From Opisthocomus hoazin (lineage: Eukaryota > Chordata > Aves > Opisthocomiformes > Opisthocomidae), in the NCBI RefSeq assembly GCF_030867145.1, contig NC_134427.1, positions 19,553,001 to 19,617,000 on the forward strand: DNA of 64,000 bases. The letters are read 5' to 3'. The notes beneath the pieces were generated by a model. It saw only the letters and a program-made list of their open reading frames with translations, did not search any database and was not told where the DNA came from. Below, in pieces: positions 1 to 35,586 of this stretch (its first letter is position 1; every line of letters begins with the position of its first letter). Made by a program: the position numbers and the translations under genes.

Positions 1-1992
1 AAACTGCAAGAAGCTGCTAATAGTTTTTAATCCTTTCTAAAGCCATATGATGACATATTCATGGTAGTTCTGTGCTTCAGCAGAGCCACTCCAAACAGTC
101 AAAAACCATCAACAGGGCCACAAAAATAATGTAAATATTGTTTAAAATACTTTTTAAAAAATAAAAATTATGTGCATAATTGATTTGCTTTCTGGTTTTT
201 GCTCTTTTAGGGTATATTTGGAACCATTTTAAGATTTTTCTATGCAACCGAAAGGATAGAAACAATCTTTCCTTAAAGAAAAACCAAACAGAATCTGACC
301 TTTCATGTCATTATTCACCACCACCATGCCCAGACCTAGGGATTTAGGGAAAACCATTAATTATTACACGGTTGATGATAAATTTGACAATCCCGGTGCA
401 CCTTAGGTCAACGTCTCCCCCCCAAGAAGCATCACCGTCATGAAGCACAGAGGCTGGACAGCAGCTGCCTCCAGCACGTGTGCTCGGCGGTGTCCTCCTC
501 GCCCCCAGACCTCAGCCCTGCATCCACAGCCGTGCGCGCGGCTGACTTCAGTGCAGCCTCACTGACACCACAGGGCTCAAATCAAGGCAGCAAATGATCG
601 TTCGCAAGGTCAGGGTCTTGCTGTCCCAGGAAGGCACTTTAATTGCATGTAATTACTGTTAGCAATGTACAGCCGCTCTAATCCGTCTGCTACAGGTCGG
701 TGGTCAGCTGGGGTGTGACCTGACTCTCAAAATCACAGTGAGCTGAAAACAGCTTTTTCGAGAGATGCAAAGACAGTGACCGTGACGGATGCTGAGTGGA
801 ACAGTCCTGGCTGGATATATGGCGTTAACCTGCAGAACGAAAGTGGGCAGAACGAAAAGCTAACGCTAGTTCAACACCAGTCACATCGGTGGTGCCAATA
901 AATAAATCCCTGAACCAGATTTTAAGCCATTTGTTCTTTCTGGGGGCTGTCTGCTTACAGAATTTGAAGGTTTTCAGCATTTCTTACAGGCTTCAAGAAC
1001 ATATCATGTTACTTCTTGAGCATTATAGAAGAGGCCACCCAGGAGGAGCTTTGCATCACCTCTGGCACAGCAGCAAGCCAGCCGCGACGCGGGAGCGAGG
1101 ACATGGCCGCGGATGTGCAGGACCACAGCCTGGCTGTAGGAAGCACAAAACAAGACTTCTCCTGGCTCGAGGGAGCTGGGCTGCAGGGCACGGGCTGGCG
1201 TACAGCGTGCTGCAGCCACCGGCCACGGACCAGCGGCTTCTCCACCAACAGGACGTGTTTGCACAGCCGCAAAACCCTGCTGCTGCGAGCAAAGGCGTGA
1301 CAGGGAGGTAGCTGTGCCAGGCCAGGCTGCCCCACTGCTTTTATTAGCTCATTTGAATCAAATCGCTGCGTACAACTGGATTAGACAGTTGTTCTGCAAA
1401 GGTTACACCCTACGCACTATTAAGATTCATGTGTTTTTCAGATGAAGTCATCTGAGTGATCGCTTTTCCAGCTGCTCCCGTGATGTACGGGCCGCTGACA
1501 GTTTCATTTTCCACCGCTTCCCTCCAGTTTGCAAACTCGCTGCCTGCTTGATCACCGAAGGATAACCAGTGCTTCCAGAGAAGGCGATCTGCTGATACAC
1601 GGTGTGCGACAAAGCTGCTGGGCTACAGGATCAGAGTCCCGACCAGCTGATGGATAACCTTAGTTGCCTGCCACAAGCAAACCAAAGGCACGACAATGAA
1701 AGTACCTAGGTTTATCTCTGCCAGTCTTCCGCACTGTTTTTTATTCAGGATAGCTGATCCTCTGCTCAACAACTCCATCACATCGCATCATTGCACTGGC
1801 ATACTCGGTGTAATTAAAATGATTAAGACAACCCTAATGAGATTATTAACAAAGCAGGATAGGAAGCATGGTATCATTCTTCCTGAGAATTTAAACCAAC
1901 TAAACAAGTAACCTCCTCCCAGTACGAAGCTCCTGGGAATCAAAAGGAAAAGTCTCATCAAAACCAGGCACTAAGCAAGCAGTCACTCTTCA

Positions 1993-2602
1993 CAGAATCA
2001 CAGAATCCCAGAATGGTCGGGGTTGGAAGGGACCTCTGTGGGTCACCTGGTCCAACTTCTCTGCCGAAGCAGGGTCACCCAGAGCAGGCTGCACAGGACC
2101 TTTCCGTCTGAACACGAGGAAGAACTTCTTGCCTCTGAGGGTGACGGAGCCCTGGAACAGGCTGCCCAGGGAGGCTGTGGAGTCTCCTTCTCTGGAGATA
2201 TTCAAGACCCGCCTGGACAAGGTCCTGTGCAGCCTGCTCTGGGTGACCCTGCTTCGGCAGGAGGGTTGGACTGGATGACCCACAGAGGTCCCTTCCAACC
2301 CCTACCATTCTGTGATTCTGTGATTCTGTAAATTGTGCAGGCAGGTCTTGAATATCTCCAGAGAAGGAGACTCCACAACCTCCCTGGGCAGCCTGTTCCA
2401 GGGCTCCGTCACCCTCAGAGGGAAGAAGTTCTTCCTCATGTTCAGCTGGAACTTTCTCTGCTTCAGTTTGTGCCCGTTGCCCCTTGTCCTGTTGCTGGGC
2501 ACCACTGAGAAGAGGCTGGGCCCGTCCTGACACCCACCCTTGAGATATTTATAAGCATTTATAAGGTCGCCTCTTAGTTCGCCGCTCATTAGCTTGCCCA
2601 CC
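1993..2602 (-). repeat. CR1 LINE 3' fragment (minus), interrupted by a second CR1
   Basis: Reverse-oriented CR1. The left edge starts with the complement of the 8-mer tail and the 3' end (1993-2099). The older part of the same copy resumes at about 2331 and runs to about 2602, covering the end of the reverse-transcriptase frame and the 3' UTR. The complement carries the familiar CR1 peptide motif [15 protein letters not shown]. The copy is 5'-truncated, as nearly all CR1 copies are, and is broken by the plus-strand CR1 in the middle. Confidence 0.9.
2100..2330 (+). repeat. CR1 LINE 3' fragment (plus), inserted into the minus CR1
   Basis: A short CR1 3' end in forward orientation. It runs from the end of the reverse-transcriptase coding part to an 8-mer tail repeated about twice at 2313-2330. 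It splits the minus-strand CR1, so it is the younger of the two. Its last ~100 bp and the first ~105 bp of the host copy are nearly perfect inverted repeats, which is why both strands give almost the same peptide here. Confidence 0.88.
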
Positions 2603-4838
2603 TTAAGATATCACAGCATTTCCAAAGTACTGCCCAGCTTTGGGGAATCTGGAGTCTCCCAAGGAAACGCCCCGAGGTGGGCCTCGAGGAGCTGGGGCTG
2701 GAGCAGCAGTGGGAAGCCAGCTGCCAGGAGGCAAAGCCAGGCTCCAGCCATGCCCGGGACCCCACGGCACACATTCCTGGACAAGGGCAGCTGAGGGAAA
2801 ACGAGCTATGCAAGTATTAATAATCAATGGCATATACAACTATTATCCCACCTCCCCAAGAAAAAGGCCGCGCGGTCTCGCTGAATGTGGGCTCCCCTCA
2901 GGGGCAGCCGAGTTGCTGAGCCTGGACACACAACAGCTTCTCCCAGAGACTTCAGTTCGCTTCAGGAGCCAGTCGCAGGAAGTAAAATGAAAAGGATTAG
3001 CACCCAGGTGAAACTCGGGCAGGCAACACAATGCTCAGACACCAGAGGCTGCTTCAGTCTCTTGGAGCACGCCAAAAGCAAAGAGATTTTAGCAATTCCT
3101 CCCTACCTGGAGTAGGGAGCAGCTGAGGTCAGCACTGAGGCCACTGTGTCCAAGCATTTGCTTGAAACACTGAGAATTAAAAACTGGCTATTTTCTTAAA
3201 ATAAAGAAAGAGATTGCCTTGTATTTATTTGACAGCACGAATTGGTGTGTTTGAAAAGCACCAAACACTAGCATTGTTTTAACATCTATCCACCTAAACC
3301 CTCCGTTTCAGAGACAGCAGAAGCAGGTGGAAACCGCAGGGTTCAGCACAATTGCATGAATCTTATGCCAGGTTTTCATTTGGCACCATAATCCTAAAAT
3401 CACATTATCATACCTCTTCAGGCAAACAGGTACCGTATAAATTATACCGTTATATGCAGTCTTAAGCTGAAAGTATTTTTCATTTTAGACAAGTACAACA
3501 AATGCTGCCAAACTCCAGGAACAGTACCACTTAACGGTTTCAGAAATTAACCTATGAAAATGCAAATGATGATCAGAAAAGAGACCTTTCCCTCTGACAA
3601 GGTTGATAGACAGTTTAATCTCCAGATGCCAAATGTGAATTTTCCATTTTGTTTTGCCTTATTAGCTTCAATTTTGAAACTTCATGAAAAAGAACAAGTG
3701 GTGAAAAAAAGACGTAACAACAAGAGTTAATGATATGCAGTGCAAAGGTTATGCAGCCAATGCAAATTCAAGGGAAGAGCAATTCTACAAAGACAGAACC
3801 ACTTTACTGTGATTTATCATGCAGCGGAGAGCTTGCTTTGGTTTTGACACCTGAGCCACAGCGCATAAATGGCTTGATTGATGGTGGCACTTTTTGTTAG
3901 AAAGTCATTCCTTTGCCTGTGCCCGCGGTGCACAGCTCACACGCCAGACGAGGGGGTAGAACTTACCATTGATAGGAACAGCACAACTGCCGCAGAACCA
4001 TCACTCTGCTCCTGCAAGACAACTCTCTCCAGCACTCCCATCGTCCTAGCCCAGCAGAACCCAAGGCAGCCTGGCCCTGGGTCCCGTGGGTGCTACACCA
4101 GCATCCGCAGGAGGTCCAGGGCAGCATCACGAGCAGCCGTTTCTCTGCCTTTTTATGCTTTTCTCAGGACAGAAGGCAGGGAAGACAGGGGGAGTGTTAC
4201 TATCAGCTGAAAAGGCCTGAGCCAGATCCACAAATTTATCCAGGTGCTCACATACACACCGATTTCATGTGGGACTTGCATGGCTAAATAAACACCGTGG
4301 TGGCGACGGGTGTTAGAGCTCTATTGCAATGTGCTGCACACAAACAAATCCCTTCAGCTGTAGCAGGCAACAACTTCCCACTGCGGATACAGGATAAGAA
4401 AACTTTCTACACCCTCTGTGTCTGTCCAACGAGTCAGATCAGATGGCAGAGGTCTAGAATTTTACCTGCTCTTAACAAAATCCAACTGAATTAACTGCCT
4501 GCCACGTTCTGGAGAAATCTAAAACATCCAAACTACCCCAATGGCCAAGCAATGGACAAGAAATGTGGAGGCAGCAGTGCCATCCCCACAGCACCCAGGA
4601 GCATCCTCCACAGTGGGACAGGAGCAGCGGCTGGCTGCAAAAGTTCTTCGCTCTCCCACATCCCGCTTCTGTCAGGTGTGATTCTCCTCGCAGCAGCAGA
4701 AATATTGTGGGCAGACGGGCACAGCCAGTCACCCACTTGGGACAATGTTCAGGTGATAAAGATCATTTAGGTGCCTCCTGGGGTGTCTGGCAGGGGGCTG
4801 CACTTTTGTGGCTGGGCAGTATTTATCCTCTGCAGCTT

Positions 4839-5135
4839 TTACAGGGACACACAATTGTCTTGGATTCCACAGTTATCACCTAGGATTTTTTCCTGAAAAC
4901 TTCCAGACTGTATCTCCACAAAGGGCTCTTTACAGATATTCCTCCACAGACAGCTGAGGCCAGCACATGGTGGTGTGAAGGCAGCCTTCTCTGGGGAGCT
5001 GTGTGTAATTTTACGGTCACCCCTGCCATAAGCAAAAAGAGCCATCGTGAGCAGGATCAGCGAAGCAATTACAGCGATGAAAGCAGCCTTGGTGTTGGGG
5101 GGTGAGCTACATGATTCGGATGGCTCGATGGACAT
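4839..5135 (-). CDS. Possible small single-pass membrane protein, 98 codons, unidentified
   Basis: An open frame starting at an ATG with A at -3 encodes 98 residues. It has a Ser/Pro-rich N-terminus (MSIEPSESCSSPPNTK), then a clean hydrophobic stretch of about 20 residues (roughly 17-36, containing AVIASLILLTMALFAYG), then a basic GRGDRK and a Cys-containing tail. This is the plan of a small integral membrane protein. I do not recognise the family. A splice-acceptor-like ttccccag lies just before the ATG, so it could be an exon of a larger gene; no partner exon or poly(A) signal was found. It may also be a chance frame. Confidence 0.25.
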   Translation of the reverse strand: MSIEPSESCSSPPNTKAAFIAVIASLILLTMALFAYGRGDRKITHSSPEKAAFTPPCAGLSCLWRNICKEPFVEIQSGSFQEKILGDNCGIQDNCVSL

Positions 5136-5681
5136 TGTGCTGGGGAAGCAGCTCAGTCCCCTCGCTCTCCCATGGAGTCCTCCAGCTGACTCGCACAGCC
5201 CACGGCTTCTCTGAGGAGCGGGACAGAAATCACAGGGTTGTGCTGGAAATGCCAGTGGGGTCAATACCAAAATAGGGACATGGGAAGCATGAGGTTGTGG
5301 TGGGAAGGATGCAGGAAGGGAATCAGGGCACCTTCAAATTCCAGAGCAGTCTGGGGTCATGTCACAGCTGCTGATGGGGAGAGCAGTGCTGATAAACCCG
5401 GGCTTACTAGTGCTCGTGTATAAAATAAAAATTCATACATTGTCAAAGTGCTCCCCAGGTGTTTCTCCTTCACACGCTGGTGAGCAGCCAGCTTTGGGGT
5501 GATGCCTGTCTGCACCCAACAACACCCCAGTCCCTGACAGGCAGTGGAAAGTGCTTACGTCCACCCGAAACTGCCAGGGGCACGTCAAGGACGGGCAGAC
5601 TCTCCCCAGCCAGGACAGGGCCAGAACACTGCCATCCATGCTTACTCTGATAAAGATGATGCTGGATGATGCTGGATGCTC

Positions 5682-5873
5682 AAATGGCTGGAACGGGTTG
5701 CCCAGAGAGGTAGTGGAGGCCCCATCCCTGGAAACATTCAAGGCCAGGTTGGACAGGGCTCTGAGCAACCTGATGTAGTTAGCGGTGTCCCTGCTCGCTG
5801 CGGGGGGGTTGGACTAGATGACCTCTAGGGGTCCCTTCCAACCCAAAACTTTCTATGATTCTATGATTCTGTG
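5682..5873 (+). repeat. CR1 LINE 3' end fragment
   Basis: Forward CR1 3' end with the usual 'ggttgcccagagaggtagtg' segment, the 'ttggactagatgacctc' block, and an 8-mer tail at 5855-5872. It is 5'-truncated with only about 190 bp left. The variant differs from the copies at 2 kb and 20 kb and belongs to another CR1 subfamily. Confidence 0.9.
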
Positions 5874-8612
5874 GCTTTCTCTGTCCCTTTCACTGGATTT
5901 CAGTAAGTTTAAGGGAAAAACGAAAAACCTCGAGCACTGACGAGCAGCCCTAGCTGCACCCTGGGCTACCGACTTCAGCACAGACTCACCTGTTGAATTG
6001 CCAGCCCATGCCTTGACAGATCACTTGTCAAAGCAGGAGCCACGACAACCATGCAGAGCACGGGAGATCTAGCTGGAATTCAGCATAAAGCGATACACAC
6101 TACTTGCAGAAAGGCAAAGCTTATCTCTGGGGATAAAGCCACTAACTGGCAAGCAGGATAGAAAGGAGGCATGCTTAGGCCTGCCAGATCCACCGAGGAT
6201 ACCCCCACAACACTGACCCGACAGCCTTCACGCCATCGGGACAGGGACCTGCGAAGGCAGGACAGCCAGATGTGACGCGTCAGCCCACGCCGCTCTGCCG
6301 TGCCCAGGAATCCCACTTTGAGATGCTGGCTAGCAAAGAACCGTGTGAGGGAAGTCAGAGAGCCCAGGTACGAGCCCACCAAACCCAGTCCAGAGTGCTG
6401 GTGCCTGGCCATGCAGCCCTCTGACCTCCTGGCAATCATGGAGCTGCTGTATCGCTTTCAGCTCTTTTTCCCGTAGAAAGAGGAAAGCTTGTGGGATAAA
6501 GAGTTTGCTCTAGGGGAGCCTGCCTTTTGCATGGCTAAAAGTAAAAACTACTTCTTCTAGAGTGAGAAAATGGATAATACAAAAGAGACCCATCCAGCAC
6601 CTTTATATGGAAATGGTATTCTGTTTGTTTATCATAAGCTGTGCCTTTTCTGGGAAGTGGATACAGAGGATTAAGAATATTTCTGATCAAGTTATTCTGA
6701 GGTGACAAACCATGGTGCTCTCCTCAGAAGAGTTTATATTATCGGTACCTTTATAGACTTTCATTCTCTTTGAGCTTGGAAACAACAGTGAGTTCATTAA
6801 TTAACTTCCAGGCAGCAAACACTCCAGCAAAAGCTTATAAATACTTCTTAGACAACAAATGAGGCTGTGCAATAAGCAAGCAAACTACTGTAAAGTGCAT
6901 TTGAAAGTCAACCTAATGATGCATTTGGAGGCTTAAAGCAGCTCTTTTACTGTACTTGGTTGAATCTTTAACTACATTCTTCATCCCCAGCAATCAGATG
7001 TGATACTGACCCAGAGAGCTTTGTACATCACGTTATGCTGGGTTTGGTGTCTTTGAACAATCACATTTTTAGCATATTTCAGGAAGACAAAACGGTTGAA
7101 GTGCTGCTGAGCTTTGTCAGGTTAAACCTGGAATTCTACAGGAAGTTTTTTCATTAGGCTTCAGGCTGACGGAAGCGATCCCTGAATACCACAGCAGTGC
7201 TTGGCTGGGCAATGCTGCCTTGCTCTGGGTGTGCCTCTGGGCTTCATTTTTGAATGACTGGCACTTCTGTTTGTAGAGCGAACACAAGGGAGTTGCTTGG
7301 AAGGGAACATTTCTGAGTAGGTTTCAGTGTACACAGATTTGACTCACAGAGTCTGTTAACATACGGTTCCTGGTACTAGCCCCTTCCATTTAATCTCCAG
7401 ATAAGAGCCTTTGCTCCACCCACGGCAAAGTGACTGCGGCTGTTGCTGCGCTCTGGGCTGTTCTCTCCTCTTAGCCGAGGGCCAGCAGTGTAAAGAAGAA
7501 CTTCTTCATCTCCCACTGTAACTTAACCATCATCAAACCAAACCTGATTTTGCTTTCTGTGTTCAGTTCTTTTCCTAAGGTGATATTTGAACTGGCAACG
7601 CTGCTCCAGTAGCAATGGGCTAGAAGAAAAAACCAGCAGCTGACAAGTACCATCTATCACCTTCACAGGAGAACAACCCTGTGTGGCTTGGGAGATGAGC
7701 ATCAGGGTACACGTTTCTGGTTTGATGATGTGAAATGAGCCCCGGGCTGGTACTTGTCAAGATTTAATGCTACCAGTGGTCAGTATCCTCTGTAACAAAC
7801 AGGATTGATGGCTGTAATCATTCGTTACAAGATCTACAGCTCCATAATTGGTAATCTCAGCCCTGCGTCCCAAGCTTAACCTGGCGCATATTAGTGCAGA
7901 AGTCCTGTTATTGGCTCCTGTTCTCTGGTCAAACCAAGCATTTCAGCCTCCAGGAATCTTTCACAGCCTTAATTCACAAAAAAATGAATATAATAGGGAG
8001 AAAATATATATTAGCTGAGGCTGCCTTAAGTGCCAGAGAAAGGACTTTGGTGTTGATAAATGGGAGGGAATTAGAGGACACGCTGATGTTGTGGTAAGGA
8101 CATAACATCATGCAGGTGTGTGCTGACCTGGGGGGAGGGGGGGAAGGCAACTTTTTTTGCATCTTCTTGAAAATTGCTGCCTTTTGCAAAGGATCACTGG
8201 TCTGTCAGCTACCAGTCAGACTCTTTCTGGGTATCACGGAGCTGCCACAGGCGATCACTGAAATGGGTCCGTAGGTTGTGCTCATGTTCAGATCGCTCGT
8301 GCTCATCCATAGCTACATGGCCAGAAAACAGCAGCAGCTCCCATCTTAGGCTGACCCGGGGAAAGCTAGTGAGAACTTACGTGGATTTGGGATCCCTCCA
8401 TGCTTCTTTAGTGAAGGTGAATCTAAACACTTTTCCCATCTGGAAGAAACCTGAGTTTGAATTTCAGTCTTTCAATGTACATATTCCTTTTGGGACTCTG
8501 GGTCACCCAGGCATCGTTGGATGAGACATTTAACTGTTCCAATTCTTGTCCTCCCCCTCACTAACAGGCAAGTTCTGCCCACCCTGTGGGAATGCTATGT
8601 GAAGTGCCAACA

Positions 8613-8720
8613 GTCACAAAATCACAGAATCCCAGAATGGTCGGGGTTGGAATGGACCTCTGTGGGTCTTCTCGTCCAACCCCCCTTCTGAAGCAGGGTC
8701 ACCCAGAGCAGGCTGCACAG
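8613..8720 (-). repeat. CR1 LINE 3' terminal fragment
   Basis: Reverse-oriented CR1 covering only the last ~105 bp of the element, starting with the complement of the 8-mer tail. It closely resembles the minus copy at 1993-2099. It stands about 80 bp in front of a plus-strand CR1, so the pair faces outward. Confidence 0.85.
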
Positions 8721-8802
8721 GCAGTCAGAACTAAGGAAAAGACATCTTCTATAGAACTTTTGGAGATGGCTTATATAAGTATATAATCAAACCCTGACAT
8801 CT

Positions 8803-9175
8803 GAAGAGAAGGCTCCAGGGGCACCTTATTGCAGCCTTCCAGTACCTGAAGGGGCCTACAAGAAAACAGGAGAGGGACTTTTACAAGGGCATGGAGTGAT
8901 AGGACAAAGGGTAATGGCTTCAAGCTGAAAGAGGGGAGATTTAGATTAAATTAAAGAAAGAAATCCTTTACTATGAGGGTGATGAGGCACTGGCAGAGGT
9001 TGCCCAGAGAAGCTGTGGCTGCCCCCTCCCTGGCAGTGTTCAAGGCCAGGTTGGACGGGGCTCTGAGCAACCTCATCTGGTGGAAGATGTCCCTGCTCAT
9101 GGAAGGGGGGTTGGAACCAGATGATCTATAAGATCCCTTCTAACCCAAACCATTCTGTGATTCTGTGATTCTACG
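8803..9175 (+). repeat. CR1 LINE 3' fragment
   Basis: Forward CR1 of about 370 bp, spanning the C-terminal part of the reverse-transcriptase frame through the 3' UTR to an 8-mer tail at 9155-9175. Many small differences from the other copies suggest an older insertion. It is 5'-truncated. Confidence 0.88.
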
Positions 9176-10584
9176 GTTCTCTGATCTGCCCGGAGATTAT
9201 TTAGGCATCTGCCATGCACAGAAGTATCTGGCAGAATAAAATTCACCTACGTCCATAAACCTGATCCCAGTCATAACTGATGTAACCAGTAACTCCCCAC
9301 TTCTGCGCTGAAGAATCTACCACCACATCACATAAGAGATGATGGAGAGCCTGGGCATATTTCTCCTCTCCAACCACACATGGCCAGATGCTGAGCCCCA
9401 CCTGCGAAAAGGGCTTACCCGGCTGCCGTGGAAAGGGTGGCCCCCCGTTGCCTGCCACTTGAGAGACGGGAGCATCAGGCATGAACTAGAACCATGTTTT
9501 CAACGAGCACAGCATGGATAAAAAGTCACTGACCATTTTAATTGCCTTGGTCCTAGGTGCAGGCACACATCCAAAAGGCAATGCTGCCCTCTGTTACGGC
9601 TTCAGCTACTCGCTCACACCGGGCTGCGTGCGCAGAACCAGCTATTCCCATCGCAGCCTGGGGCTTTGAATTGGCCTCAAGCAAATGACATGGAATAAAG
9701 AAAGCAAAGCTGGCTCCTGCAAGAAGCTGAGCACCTTCAGTTCCTAATGAGCTTCACAGACTAAAGCAGGTGTTTTGCATTCACTAAGGAGAAAGTAATC
9801 TACTATAAATTACTGTAAGTAGCTCTTTCAAGTCTTAACCTTCATCTGATGCTTTTTCACTATCCAAATCAGGTATTATTAAATAAAAATCAATATATTC
9901 ACCTTGTCATTTTGTATTAGTAGCATCCAACTTCATAGATTAAAACTAGATGAAACAGATTTTATTATCAGCTTAGATTATATTCATTTTATCTTTATAT
10001 TAGTGTATTATCTTACTGATGAGTTTAATACAGAAATTTCACAGCAATCATGAGTCCCATGTAATCATTCTGTATAAAACTGTATGAGAAATATGTTTTA
10101 AAATGAAAATGTACTAACAACATATTATCTCCACATGCCCATTTTTAAAAAGAAATTTTAGAACAAACAGGAAATAAAGATTATTCCTTATTCTTATTAG
10201 GCCTGACTCCAACACTGGTAATCAGATTGACTGTTAAATAGCTCCACAAATACTTCTCTTGTACTTGGTGGAAGTACTTCTGTCGGCAAATATTGCAAGG
10301 CCTTGGCAAAAGCAGGAGAATCTGGGCTTCTCTGATTCAAAGGTTTATTATTAACAAAACCCTCTGTCGCTCAAACCCCACAAAATGGTTTCAACTGAAC
10401 AGTCACACCGCTAGTCGGAGAAAGGCACACATGTGATAAAGGAGGAGAATGAAAAAGCTTACTGACGTGTTGATACACAGCTGATAAGGAAAACAAAAAC
10501 CCACTTAAAAAAAAAAAAAAGAGTTGAGTTTTAGTTGAAGTCAGCAGCAGCACCTGGTCTCTTCTCTCTCCCAACATCAAGAGG

Positions 10585-33642
<23,058 letters not shown>

Positions 33643-35395
33643 AGTTGTAATAGAGTTTTCATTGTCAGCTTTGGACCCCTTTATACAAAAATTGTTGTCA
33701 TTGAATTAACATAGAAGCACGACTAAAATTTAAACGGGCATTTGTATTGTGAACCACTGGGCTGGAGATTGAAAAAGGGTCTGTTACACATGCACTTTGT
33801 GAATAGCAGAAGATTTGGTTTTCAAATTAACTAAATTTCATTTATTATCTAGTTATAATTATATACAAGTATAAAAAGACTATCATCCACATTTATCCAA
33901 CCTATTTTGCAAAACTCATTAGGAAATGGGCCGAAGCATTTGACAAAGTAAGACCTTTCCAGTCAGCTCTCAGTACTGCTGTGGGTACCCACGCAGTTCT
34001 GAACCACAGCAGTCTTCTCCAGAAACATTGTTGGCCAACATCCTGTTTCCGGCGCACCAAGAACAATCATCATGGCCAACACACTGCAGCGTTTAAAGCA
34101 TCTGAATTTGCACATCAGGAGTAAAAAGAAGTTTCATCAGTGTCATCAGCATGCAGAAACAGATGTTAAGGCCTGGACCGATGAAATCTTGGGTGTCTGA
34201 ATTCCACTTCAGGCCAAAAAAAAAGATTCTGGAAACTTTTACTCCGTTGCTGCCTGACATGGAATACATTTTGTTAACAGTGACCTTCTTGGCTTTAAAG
34301 TTCCCAAGGCACCAGCGTTCCACAGTTGTGTGTTTCCGCAGTTCTGGTTTCCAGTTTAATGGAATTAGCGTTCAGGTACCCAGTTCAGACATCGATTGAT
34401 TTCCAGACAAGAGGAGCTGGAAATTGAACTCCCTTGCAAGGCTTGTTATAGTAGACACACTGAGTATCAGATTCCTCAAGACATGCAGACACAGCTGCTT
34501 TCAAAACTTAGACGTGAATCCTGCCTACTAGACAACACGCTAGCTTAGATTGCTTCCTCTGCCTGAGATGATTTAAATCTATTTCCGGACAACTGCCTTA
34601 CCCACTAAGCAACAAACTCGTGCTGCTTTTCTGCTGGTCTCTTTAGCCCCGTGCAACTTTGACGATTTTCTATAGATGAAAGCATGAAGAGGAAAGGTAA
34701 GCAGTGCACGCACACCACCAGCCAACAGCTGAGTAACGAGCACTCTCTTGGAAGGAGAAAAGGGAGCTGAACCACAGACACCCTAATCACTAGACACCTC
34801 TTCTCCCTGGGCCTCATTTCCAAGGTCAAGCAAACTCAGTTCTTCAAAAGGGCAGAGACACCTACTTTCCGAGGTGCTCAAGGGCCACGGGGCTCAGGTG
34901 CATGCAGACACACAGCCTCAGCAGCTCCCTTCTGAAGCACGCGAGGCCGATACTCGCTGGCACCAGGAGACACTGGTTGCACTCCAGAAAAACGTATCTG
35001 GAACTTCTTGGCACTTCAGTCTTTTATAGGATCTGATGTTCATAAATCCTTTGGTGACTGTTCCTAGCCTGTACACATTACTTACACGCAACAGTCAACT
35101 TTAAAATAGATAAAAGGATACATATGTGCTAAAACTTTCAGACTTAGTTCCTACAGATATGTTTATGAAGAAAGTGAACACAAAAAAAGAAGAAGAAAAA
35201 AATGGTAATATTTAAAGAAGATGTAAGGCATGAAGTCCTAATCAAGATTCAGTTTGGATCATTAAGCATAACCCTATTCATTGCCCTTTCTACCCAGTTT
35301 TTTGGCTTTCAAATATTTGTTTTTGACACCTACGTCCTAGTGTTTAGGCTAATCGCAGAATAAAAGAGCATTTACAGTGTTTTTATAATATTGTT

Positions 35396-35586
35396 TTAGC
35401 TGAAAAACTGCTTGTGCCGGACTGTGAGGGTCAAACCCTTACTAATATCAACACTGCCATATTCTACCAGTGGGTCCTCATACTCCTCTCTCGCCAGAAT
35501 ATCCAGGGTGAACTTTCGGTCGTGACCTGTACGGAAGTCCCTTCTTACACCAGGCACCTCTCGTATTGACTCTTGTGGCAATTTTG
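35396..35586 (-). CDS. Unidentified coding-like terminal exon
   Basis: On the minus strand a good acceptor (gtggattttgcttag) is followed by two bases and then 62 codons to a TAA stop. The peptide begins KLPQESIREVPGVRRDF, continues with ...KFTLDILAREEYEDPLV, and ends ...LTLTVRHKQFFS. Composition is soluble, charged and low in Cys/Trp, unlike chance frames nearby. I do not recognise the family. No poly(A) signal lies close behind the stop, and no upstream exon was found between here and the PSMD10 3' end, so it may be the last exon of an unannotated gene, a decayed gene copy, or chance. Confidence 0.35.

Larger units (their letters stand above)
1..4838. other. Intergenic DNA, no supported gene apart from the nested CR1 pair
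   Basis: No exon with believable splice sites and protein-like composition was seen here. The overlapping open frames around 1.0-1.3 kb lie in GC-rich sequence, are open on both strands at once, and look like chance. The nested CR1 pair at 1993-2602 is listed separately. From synteny the upstream neighbour should be MID2, but none of its RING, B-box or SPRY motifs is visible, so the gene probably ends before the window. Confidence 0.5.
5136..10584. other. Intergenic DNA upstream of VSIG1 with three CR1 fragments
   Basis: Apart from the CR1 pieces listed separately, I see no exon. The predicted frames at about 6.1-6.4 and 8.2-8.5 kb have no family resemblance and no flanking splice signals. 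The last few hundred bases should include the VSIG1 promoter and 5' UTR, but no clear TATA box is placed at a convincing distance. An A-rich run sits at about 10507-10520, some 65 bp before the VSIG1 ATG. Confidence 0.5.

Noticed and set aside
889-1335. Several overlapping long open frames on both strands
   Set aside because: GC-rich sequence open in many frames at once, with no family resemblance, no splice signals and low-quality Cys/Arg/Pro-rich peptides.
2023-2533. Open frames of 100-150 codons around 2.0-2.5 kb
   Set aside because: They lie wholly within the nested CR1 pair and are translations of its 3' region, not host genes.
1-10000. Search for MID2 (expected upstream neighbour)
   Set aside because: No RING, B-box, coiled-coil, FN3 or SPRY motif was seen on either strand; it probably ends before the window.
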